A DNA stretch of 6,177 bases from an uncultured Lachnospiraceae bacterium (GTDB lineage: Bacteria > Bacillota > Clostridia > Lachnospirales > Lachnospiraceae), in assembly GCA_902783765.1 (NCBI GenBank), contig CACZSB010000017.1, forward strand, positions 1 to 6,177. Reading direction: 5' to 3'. The position numbers and the translations under genes are program-made. Position 1 is the stretch's first letter; every line of letters begins with the position of its first letter. A model generated the notes under the pieces. It was given only the letters and a program-made list of their open reading frames with translations, searched no databases and was not told the DNA's origin. Shown in pieces: positions 1 to 4,915 of this stretch.

Positions 1-539
1 AGGGTGTTCAGACGGTTCTTAATGGGCTCGATGGTCAGGGGTTCGCCCTGAGCCAGCTGGGACAGCATATCCTTGGACTTGGGGCCCTGAACCGCAATAC
101 AGGCCCACTGGTCGGAAATATTGGTGAGGGTGCAGTCGTAGCCTTTCAGCAGGGGAGTCAAATAGGCCAAATCTTTATCGATATTGGCAGCATTGATCAC
201 CAGCCAGAGATTCTCTTCCTCAAAGCAGTAAAGATAGGCATCGTCCACCGCGGAGCCGTCGGGGGCCTGAATAATGCAGTACTGGCTGCGGCCGGGCTCC
301 AGGGCGTTCACATTGCTGGAAACCACGTGCTGCAGGAAGGCTACCCGATCCTTGCCCTCCACCAAAATACGGCCCATGTGGGAAACATCGAAAATACCGC
401 AGGTATTGCGGGTATACAGATGCTCTGCCATAATGCCTTCCGGGTACTGGACAGGCATTTCCCATCCGCCGAAATCCACCATGGTGGCGCCGGCTGCCAC
501 ATGTACATCGTACAGCTGAGTTCTCTTGAGTTCGCTCAT
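1..539 (-). CDS. gcvT: Glycine cleavage system T protein (aminomethyltransferase), N-terminal part
   Basis: T protein of the cytoplasmic glycine cleavage system. It takes the aminomethyl group from lipoyl-H protein and passes the one-carbon unit to tetrahydrofolate, releasing ammonia. The 179 visible codons begin MSELKRTQLYDVHVAAGATM and carry the family's VDFGGWEMPVQY segment (about 21-32), the GIFDVSHMG folate-domain motif (48-56) and the VDDAYLY stretch (98-104), whose Asp pair matches the conserved catalytic Asp region of GcvT. The usual GG before this Asp pair is GS here, a mild change. The gene runs off the left edge; full-length GcvT is about 360 residues, so roughly half is missing. 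The ATG at 539 is chosen because AGGAG lies at 550-546, seven bases upstream. The gene sits behind a glycine riboswitch and an intrinsic terminator, which independently supports the call. The next genes (gcvH, gcvPA/PB) would lie off the window; that is an expectation only. Confidence 0.95.
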   Translation of the reverse strand, partial: MSELKRTQLYDVHVAAGATMVDFGGWEMPVQYPEGIMAEHLYTRNTCGIFDVSHMGRILVEGKDRVAFLQHVVSSNVNALEPGRSQYCIIQAPDGSAVDDAYLYCFEEENLWLVINAANIDKDLAYLTPLLKGYDCTLTNISDQWACIAVQGPKSKDMLSQLAQGEPLTIEPIKNRLNT

Positions 540-562
540 AAGCTTCTCCTTTATTTTTCTTC

Positions 563-610
563 AAAAACAGACAAAGGCACTACCCCTTTGAAGAAGGGAT
601 AATGCCTCCG
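563..610 (-). terminator. Riboswitch-controlled intrinsic terminator upstream of gcvT
   Basis: On the minus strand, AGGCATTATCCC (607-596) pairs with GGGGTAGTGCCT (586-575) as 12 consecutive base pairs including G-U pairs, closing a 9-base loop. It is followed by a U-rich tail with U5 at 567-563. The stem can be extended downward by G608-U574, G609-U573 and C610-G572. This consumes the whole 3' strand of the last riboswitch helix (CGGAG, 610-606). The terminator and the glycine-bound aptamer helix are therefore mutually exclusive, which predicts transcription of gcvT when glycine is bound (ON switch), as known for gcvT riboswitches in Bacillus. The U tail is interrupted by G and C, so termination may be leaky. 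Confidence 0.78.
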
Positions 611-813
611 TTATCGGCCTGAGAGATTCCCCGGAACCATGTGCGGATGGGTTTCTTCGCTGCGCTTAGAATCATATCCTTTTATTCCAGGTTGCACCTT
701 CGGCGTGCCAAGGGCACTTTTCGGAGTTCCGTCACGATTCGATACTTTTGCCTGAGAGTTTTTGCCCCTTCGGCGCCTGTAAAAGGTCTCTCTCGAACCG
801 GTCATCCGGCGTC
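606..813 (-). promoter_or_regulatory. Tandem glycine riboswitch (gcvT element)
   Basis: Two consecutive glycine aptamers lie in the gcvT leader. Aptamer 1 (800-735) is closed by CGGTTCGA (800-793) pairing with TCGAATCG (742-735). It holds the hallmark blocks GAGAGACC, GCCGAAGGGGCAA and ACTCTCAGGCAAAAG. Aptamer 2 (726-606) is closed by CTCCG (726-722) with CGGAG (610-606). It has GCCGAAGGTGCAA and TCTCTCAGG, with a long variable arm between them based on CCTGGAA/TTCCGGG. The leader CCGGATGA (809-802) and linker TGACGG (734-729) can form a three-base-pair helix with tandem G-A pairs and a three-base bulge. That matches the leader-linker kink-turn known for tandem glycine riboswitches. Ligand and ON behaviour are inferred from family knowledge plus the gcvT gene downstream. 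Aptamer 2 is more divergent than aptamer 1. Confidence 0.93.
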
Positions 814-828
814 CTATTTCTAACCCCT

Positions 829-857
829 TTTCTAACAAACATTCCGGTGAATGTCAA
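829..857 (-). promoter_or_regulatory. Sigma-A-type promoter of the glycine riboswitch/gcvT unit
   Basis: A perfect -35 box TTGACA (857-852) is separated by 17 bases from a -10 box TAGAAA (834-829). The -10 is weaker (4 of 6 to TATAAT) but has an extended TGn element at 837-835. An A8 run at 878-871 on the transcribed-sense strand falls about 50 bases upstream of the predicted start and could act as an UP element. The start would be near 822, about 10 bases before the riboswitch leader helix. Between this promoter and the end of the upstream pseudouridine synthase gene (858-914) I see no gene and no proper terminator, so some read-through into the riboswitch is possible. Confidence 0.75.
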
Positions 858-914
858 CCGATTTCAGGGATTTTTTTTGCTCTGAAAATGGTAAATTAAT
901 AACGCTTTCTATAC

Positions 915-1841
915 CTATTTTTTTGCCTCTGCTTCCCGCTGAAGCTTTCGGATTCGTTCCGCGAAATAATCCGGCAGGGGGGCAGAAAACTCCATATATT
1001 CACCGCTATCCGGATGGATAAAACCCAAAAGCTGGGCATGCAGATACTGACCGGCCGGCTCTCCCAGGCTGTGACCGCCGTAAAGGATATCTCCCGCCAG
1101 GGGATGGCCCAGCCAGGCCATATGGGCCCGTATCTGATGGGTGCGTCCTGTTTCCAGGCGGCAATGGAGCAGGGCATATTTTGCAAATTGCTCTTCCACC
1201 TGGTAATGGGTGATGGCTTCCTTTCCCTGAGGATCCACTCCCATCCGCAATCTGTTATGCCTGTCCCGGCCCAGAGGCTCGTTGATACAGCCTTCTTTCT
1301 GGGAGAAGACGCCCTCTGCCAGAGCTACATAACGGCGGTTTAAACGATGGCTATGAAGCTGGCGGGAAATGGCCTCATGTGCCTTGTCGTTTTTGCAAAC
1401 CAAAAGCAGGCCCGTGGTATCTTTATCTATACGGTGAACGATTCCGGGGCGACTGACTCCATTGATACCGGATAAACTGTTTCCCGCATGATACAAAAGC
1501 GCATTGACCAGGGTGCCACATTTATGGCCCGGGGCGGGATGCACCACCATACCCTTGGGCTTATTCACCACCAGGAGGGAATCATCTTCATAACAGATGG
1601 AAAGGGGAATGTTCTCTGCCGCAATATCCAGTGCTTCCGCATCCGGCAGACGCAGAAAAATGGTCTCCTCCCCCGTAAGCCGATAGCTTTGTTTAACTGC
1701 TTTATCAGACACTAAAACCTGCCCCTGGGCAATCAGCTTCTGAATATAGCTCCGGGATTGATTTTCCAGGTATTCCGCCAGATAAGCATCCAGCCTTTTC
1801 CCCGCATCCGCCAGTTCGGTTTCCAGATAGATCTCGTTCAT
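915..1841 (-). CDS. RluD/YlyB-family 23S rRNA pseudouridine synthase
   Basis: 308-residue RluA/RluD-family enzyme that converts specific uridines to pseudouridine in RNA; in this family usually 23S rRNA, in the cytoplasm. An N-terminal S4 RNA-binding domain spans about residues 12-75 (KRLDAYLAEYL, SRSYIQKLIAQGQVLV). The catalytic domain follows, with NKPKGMVVHP (93-102) and the signature HRIDKDTTGLLL (136-147), in which D139 is the catalytic Asp. Near the C-terminal side is GRTHQIRAHMAWLGHPLAGD. Length is normal for YlyB/RluD (about 300). The ATG at 1841 overlaps the lspA stop in an ATGA (1841-1838), and only a weak purine stretch lies upstream, so translation is probably coupled to lspA. The lspA-rluD pair is a common arrangement in Firmicutes. 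The exact target uridines cannot be told from sequence; the YlyB orthologue is the closest name, so I leave the symbol blank. Confidence 0.93.
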   Translation of the reverse strand: MNEIYLETELADAGKRLDAYLAEYLENQSRSYIQKLIAQGQVLVSDKAVKQSYRLTGEETIFLRLPDAEALDIAAENIPLSICYEDDSLLVVNKPKGMVVHPAPGHKCGTLVNALLYHAGNSLSGINGVSRPGIVHRIDKDTTGLLLVCKNDKAHEAISRQLHSHRLNRRYVALAEGVFSQKEGCINEPLGRDRHNRLRMGVDPQGKEAITHYQVEEQFAKYALLHCRLETGRTHQIRAHMAWLGHPLAGDILYGGHSLGEPAGQYLHAQLLGFIHPDSGEYMEFSAPLPDYFAERIRKLQREAEAKK

Positions 1842-2311
1842 AAATGGATCTGTTCCAGCTCTTCATTTTTATAATAGAACAGGAGAAGGAAAAAGAGCAT
1901 AAAGCCGGTCCAGGTCAGATAACAGTCTGCCAGATTAAAAACCGGGAAATCAATAAACTCCAATTGGAGAAAATCCACCACATAGCCCAATCTCAGCCGG
2001 TCTATGAAATTCCCCAGGGCCCCTGCCATCAGCAGCACAATCCCCGCGGAAAGGGGCGCAAAGCGTTTTTTCTCGGGAATGGCATGAAAGGCCAGACAAA
2101 ACAGGCAAAACACCAGTATGGTAGTAATCAGGAAGAAAGTCCGGGCATCCTGAAGCAGACCGAAGGCCATGCCCCGGTTTTCCACATAGGATAAACGAAG
2201 AACACCGGGAAGCAGCTGGGCTCCCCCGGTGTTCTTTAATTCCGCCACGGCATAGGCCTTCAGCTTCTGGTCCAAAACCACCAGGGCCAGGGTCCAAATC
2301 AGGCCTGCCAT
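1838..2311 (-). CDS. lspA: Lipoprotein signal peptidase II
   Basis: Membrane aspartic protease that removes the signal peptide of diacylglyceryl-modified prolipoproteins at the outer face of the cytoplasmic membrane. With the ATG at 2311 it has 157 residues, close to the usual 150-170. Four hydrophobic segments are visible: about 2-14, 57-76, 86-101 and 130-147. Family motifs: LDQ (13-15), ENRGMAFG (44-51, the usual HNxGAAFG region), GNFIDR (100-105) and FNLADC (125-130). D104 and D129 are the expected catalytic Asp dyad. Start choice is uncertain: no Shine-Dalgarno lies before this ATG, and LspA homologues often begin with residues resembling the ILYY that precede it. A non-ATG start slightly upstream, such as TTG at 2356 inside the sepF end, is possible. 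A 64-residue longer form from an ATG at 2503 would lie mostly inside sepF and is unlikely. The gene follows sepF by 34 bases and overlaps the next gene by 4. Confidence 0.93.
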   Translation of the reverse strand: MAGLIWTLALVVLDQKLKAYAVAELKNTGGAQLLPGVLRLSYVENRGMAFGLLQDARTFFLITTILVFCLFCLAFHAIPEKKRFAPLSAGIVLLMAGALGNFIDRLRLGYVVDFLQLEFIDFPVFNLADCYLTWTGFMLFFLLLFYYKNEELEQIHL

Positions 2312-2345
2312 ATAATATAAAATGCTATGCTGCTGCTTTTGATGC

Positions 2346-2885
2346 TTAGCCTTCAAAGCGCAGACCGCTGCCGGACATGGAACTGAGCATGCTCTGAAAA
2401 TCCCCGGACAATTCAATATGATTGGGTGTGATAATGAAGATATAATTGGATATCTTTTGAAGGTTTCCATCGATGGAATAGCAGGCCCCGGAAGCAAAAT
2501 CAATGATCCGCTGGGCCAGTTCCAGATGAACTCCCTCCATATTGATCACCACGGCCCGGCCGCTGAGAAGCATTTCGCAAATATCACGGGCATCCTCCAT
2601 GGAAGAAGGACGAACCATGCTGACCTCCATAAAGGAACCGCTGCGGGGCACCTGGCGCATGGGGGTCACACTGCTGTTGCGGCGAGGGGAAGCGGCCGCC
2701 GGGCGGCTGTGTCTTGTCTCCCGTTCCGGCTCCTCGTAAACCGGCTGGGGCCGGCGGCTGGGACGGGCAGGGATTTCCACCTCTTCTTCCTCATCGCTAT
2801 CATCCAGATATTCAGCGCCGTCTTCAATCTCATCTTCATCATAGAGGCGCATGGAATTTAAAAATTTGTCAAAAATATTAGCCAT
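2346..2885 (-). CDS. sepF: Cell division protein SepF
   Basis: 179-residue SepF, the FtsZ-binding membrane anchor that bundles and tethers the Z-ring. The N-terminus MANIFDKFLNSMRLYDEDE begins as a short amphipathic helix (about 1-14), the membrane-targeting element in the family. An acidic run follows (16-37), then a long low-complexity linker rich in Arg, Pro and Ser (38-85) that looks disordered. The globular SepF domain occupies about 86-165, with MVRPSSMEDARDICEMLLSG, AVVINMEG (111-118) and the typical FASGACYSIDG - ISNYIFIITP core (130-154). The ATG at 2885 has AGGGAG eight bases upstream and its own strong promoter. The gene leads a unit with lspA and the pseudouridine synthase. The genes often found beside sepF in Firmicutes (yggS/ylmE, ylmH, divIVA) are absent here. 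Confidence 0.96.
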   Translation of the reverse strand: MANIFDKFLNSMRLYDEDEIEDGAEYLDDSDEEEEVEIPARPSRRPQPVYEEPERETRHSRPAAASPRRNSSVTPMRQVPRSGSFMEVSMVRPSSMEDARDICEMLLSGRAVVINMEGVHLELAQRIIDFASGACYSIDGNLQKISNYIFIITPNHIELSGDFQSMLSSMSGSGLRFEG

Positions 2886-2905
2886 CTCATATTCTCCCTG
2901 ACATC

Positions 2906-2933
2906 ATTATATTGGTTCTGTCTGTAAAGTCAA
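2906..2933 (-). promoter_or_regulatory. Strong sigma-A-type promoter of sepF
   Basis: A -35 box TTGACT (2933-2928) and a perfect -10 box TATAAT (2911-2906) are separated by 16 bases, in the 82-base gap between the adaptor gene and sepF. The predicted start, near 2899, falls at the edge of the AGGGAG ribosome binding site, giving a leader of only about 14 bases. No convincing hairpin-plus-U terminator for the upstream gene is visible in this gap, so sepF may also be reached by read-through. Confidence 0.8.
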
Positions 2934-2967
2934 GCATGGGAGCCAAAAACTGTTTGCTGTTTATGAA

Positions 2968-4386
2968 TTATCGCAGAATATCTCCCGCCTTGTGGGAAGC
3001 GGCGTTCAGCAGCAGTTTGTCGTAGGTGGAAATACCATTTTTGGTGTAACGGCTGACCAAAAGATAATCTCCCGTCTGTTCTATGACTTCAATGGGACAA
3101 AACTCCGTATAACCGGAATTGATTTGATAAACTCCCAGCATGACCGTGGTAAGACGAATGGTATATCGTTCCTGAGATTGGGTGCTCACCAGCACAGACT
3201 CCGGCTGAAAGGCATCCAGGCCCACATAGCAGTATTCATCATCTCGGGCGTACACATTGGCAGTTACTGTCTGAACGGTTTTACTGCTGCCGGCATAGAT
3301 TTCCTGCAGGAAGGTGCCTTTGGCACCGGCCCCGTCCCCAATTTCAAAGGCCCGAGGAATCAAATAGGCCGTTTCGTTTACGGCACAGCTCAAGGGAATT
3401 TTATAACCCAGGGCGCCGGTATCTTCAATGCGGATCTCCACATATCGATCGGTACAAAACTGCACCATATAGCGGTCCAGGGTCAGCTCCATCAGGTAGG
3501 AGCCGTCGGCACCGTTATAGATTCGGCAGGGTGCCTGGGCCTGCAAACCATTTTTCAAAAAGGTAAAATTGATGATTCCCTGAGCACCGTATTGGGCCGC
3601 CTCCTGGGCATTCACATTCACCACCAAACGCCAGGTTTCCGAATCCACCAGCTTATACAGGAAGTCCCCCACCGTCACCAGGTTTTCCGTGGCATGGCGC
3701 TGATAATTCTTTCCCGCAAAATCCGCTGTGCTGAGCTCCCGGATTTCCTTGTTTTCGTAATCATCGTAGTAATACAGAATCAGACCGCTGGTATCGGATT
3801 TATGGACATGAAAGAACTCATTCAGAGAAGCATTCTGTTCCAGCACATCCAGGGAGGCGCTGCCCAAGTGGGACATGAAAAAGGCGCTGATCATGCCCTT
3901 TGCCTCATACACGGAAGAAAAGCGATTGCCTTCATAATCTAGGCTCAGACTGCGAAGACGGGTTTTCAAATTGATCAGATCTTCTTTATCCAGGCTTTGT
4001 AAATCCATCGCCTGGCGGACGGATTCGCTGTAGCTGCCCAGCTCGTCCACGGAGCTTACCACGCTGCCCACGCTCACATGGGAGCCTTCGGGAGCAAAGA
4101 AATCCACATATCCCGCCCAATGGGAAACCACATTTTTCTCCTGACGAAGGATTAGAGCATGATAATTCTGGGAGGCATTCAGCCGTTCTTCTGTTCCCAC
4201 GGAAAAAGAGGAATAATTCTCCCGGGTGAGCCCCCGGAACAGGGAATAGGCCAGATACAGAAAGATAAATAAAAAGATAATAAGACCCACATTCAGTGTG
4301 GTCTCACGGCGAAAGGGAAGGATTATTCCTCCTTCCCTCTTCTGGGGCTTCCGGCCCGATTTCGATCTTTCTGATTTATCCGACAA
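2968..4386 (-). CDS. HlyD-like membrane-anchored adaptor protein, function unknown
   Basis: 472-residue protein resembling the HlyD/membrane-fusion-protein superfamily as found in clostridia. A Lys/Arg-rich cytoplasmic tail (1-28) precedes one membrane segment (about 32-52), so most of the protein should face outward. The region around 75-115 reads like the lipoyl/barrel half of an adaptor (LRQEKNVVSHWAGYVDFFAPEGSHVSVGSVV). A predicted helical stretch lies at about 118-190. The C-terminal part is beta-rich and ends with a GVYQINSGYTEFCPIEV segment typical of the clostridial form. Translation starts at TTG (4386), supported by GGAGG five bases upstream at 4396-4392. The gene lies 19 bases after the P-loop gene, so the two are co-transcribed. 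No ABC, RND or MFS export partner is seen, so an export role is not supported here; the setting beside sepF suggests a cell-envelope or division-linked role, which is inference. Confidence 0.82.
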   Translation of the reverse strand: MSDKSERSKSGRKPQKREGGIILPFRRETTLNVGLIIFLFIFLYLAYSLFRGLTRENYSSFSVGTEERLNASQNYHALILRQEKNVVSHWAGYVDFFAPEGSHVSVGSVVSSVDELGSYSESVRQAMDLQSLDKEDLINLKTRLRSLSLDYEGNRFSSVYEAKGMISAFFMSHLGSASLDVLEQNASLNEFFHVHKSDTSGLILYYYDDYENKEIRELSTADFAGKNYQRHATENLVTVGDFLYKLVDSETWRLVVNVNAQEAAQYGAQGIINFTFLKNGLQAQAPCRIYNGADGSYLMELTLDRYMVQFCTDRYVEIRIEDTGALGYKIPLSCAVNETAYLIPRAFEIGDGAGAKGTFLQEIYAGSSKTVQTVTANVYARDDEYCYVGLDAFQPESVLVSTQSQERYTIRLTTVMLGVYQINSGYTEFCPIEVIEQTGDYLLVSRYTKNGISTYDKLLLNAASHKAGDILR

Positions 4387-4405
4387 GGGTACCTCCCTCC
4401 ATCGT

Positions 4406-4828
4406 TTACAGGGCCAGTGTCACCATCTCCCGGATGGATTCCGGAATCTTTTCACTGTTAATGGAGATGCTTAAAACCATGCGTACGCCAAACTTTTCGC
4501 TGATAATATCGATATCCTTCACGGCCTCTTCCAGCTCCTCAGGCGTATTGACATCGGCCAGGGTCATAAAGCTGTCGAGAAACAGAATCTCCAGGTCATG
4601 ATCCTGGGAAATAATGCCGCAAAGAAAACCAAGGAAGGCATCCATGGTATTCACCGGAAACTCTGACACGTTGATCAGACGAATATTCCTATTTAATTCA
4701 AACATGTGCTTGCTGTTTTTGTCGAGGTAGACCACAGTACCGTGGGCCTCTCCCATGGCAGAATTGGCCATGGCCAGAAGGTGTTTTGTTTTGCCCTTGC
4801 CTTTTTCACCGGCGATCAGCTGAACCAT
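4406..4828 (-). CDS. Small P-loop NTPase-like protein, function unknown
   Basis: 140-residue soluble protein with a clear Walker A motif at residues 7-14 (GEKGKGKT) directly after the first beta strand, and a Walker B-like strand ILFLD (81-85, D85). A later strand, VRMVLSISIN (115-124), is consistent with a minimal RecA-like fold. There is no transmembrane segment and no recognisable second domain. I recall such proteins as conserved in clostridia beside the HlyD-like gene, sometimes labelled as PilT-like or ATP-binding; there is no evidence here of pili, and I would not use that name. The ATG at 4828 is chosen because AAGGAGG (4843-4837 region) lies about nine bases upstream and the Walker A strand begins at once. 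An in-frame ATG at 4897 would add 23 residues but lies in the terminator/promoter region. The gene is first in a unit with the adaptor. ATP binding is well supported; substrate and partners are unknown. Confidence 0.85.
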   Translation of the reverse strand: MVQLIAGEKGKGKTKHLLAMANSAMGEAHGTVVYLDKNSKHMFELNRNIRLINVSEFPVNTMDAFLGFLCGIISQDHDLEILFLDSFMTLADVNTPEELEEAVKDIDIISEKFGVRMVLSISINSEKIPESIREMVTLAL

Positions 4829-4846
4829 AATTACGTTCCTCCTTGG

Positions 4847-4862
4847 AGATTCTATGGAATCT
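4847..4862 (-). repeat. Perfect 6-bp inverted repeat at the start of the P-loop gene transcript
   Basis: AGATTC and GAATCT are exact reverse complements around a 4-base spacer. The repeat sits at about the predicted transcription start (near 4862) and ends just before the AAGGAGG ribosome binding site. It could be an operator, or a small RNA hairpin that affects ribosome access. A 16-base inverted repeat of this kind also occurs by chance now and then, so function is unproven. Confidence 0.4.
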
Positions 4863-4868
4863 GTATTT

Positions 4869-4897
4869 ATTATAGGGGATAGCCCCCGAAAAAACAA
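4869..4897 (-). promoter_or_regulatory. Sigma-A-type promoter of the P-loop/adaptor unit
   Basis: A perfect -10 box TATAAT (4874-4869) lies 17 bases after TTGTTT (4897-4892), a partial -35 box with the key TTG. The -35 is formed by the distal arm and U tract of the rodA terminator, so terminator and promoter share bases. The spacer contains GGGG/CCCC arms around ATAG, a second small dyad. The start would be near 4862, giving a leader of about 34 bases before the ATG at 4828. Confidence 0.68.
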
Positions 4898-4908
4898 GCC
4901 GAAACTTG
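4889..4908 (-). terminator. Short intrinsic terminator after rodA
   Basis: Beginning 7 bases past the rodA stop, CAAGT (4908-4904) pairs with GCTTG (4899-4895) around a stable UUCG tetraloop, followed by six U residues (4894-4889). The five-pair stem is short and contains one G-U pair, so termination may be partial. It separates rodA from the P-loop gene, whose -35 box overlaps it. Confidence 0.55.
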
Positions 4909-4915
4909 CGCTTTA

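Noticed and set aside
611..838. Small open frames on both strands across the gcvT leader
   Set aside because: They coincide with the glycine riboswitch; base conservation there is explained by RNA structure, and the peptides resemble nothing.
861..889. Inverted repeat TTTCAG/CTGAAA around a T8 (A8) run after the pseudouridine synthase gene
   Set aside because: The stem is only six pairs with a long loop, and no U tract follows it in the direction of transcription. The A tract fits better as a possible UP element for the gcvT promoter.
2312..2503. 64-residue N-terminal extension of LspA from an ATG at 2503
   Set aside because: It overlaps the conserved end of sepF in another frame, and the extended protein would be far longer than LspA homologues.
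2940..2967. Possible terminator after the HlyD-like gene (AAAC/GTTT arms before a short T run)
   Set aside because: The stem is only four weak pairs; not enough to support a terminator.
2992..3942. Long plus-strand open frame (316 codons) opposite the HlyD-like gene
   Set aside because: It is fully antisense to a gene with family resemblance, a good ribosome binding site and proper membrane topology. The plus-strand product shows no recognisable domain and has no Shine-Dalgarno-led operon around it.
4406..4828. Naming the P-loop protein PilT or twitching motility ATPase
   Set aside because: It is far shorter than PilT, lacks the Asp/His boxes and the N-terminal domain of that family, and no pilus genes are nearby.
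4829..4897. 23-residue N-terminal extension of the P-loop protein
   Set aside because: The extension lies across the terminator, -10 box and ribosome binding site, and the ATG at 4828 has a much better Shine-Dalgarno.
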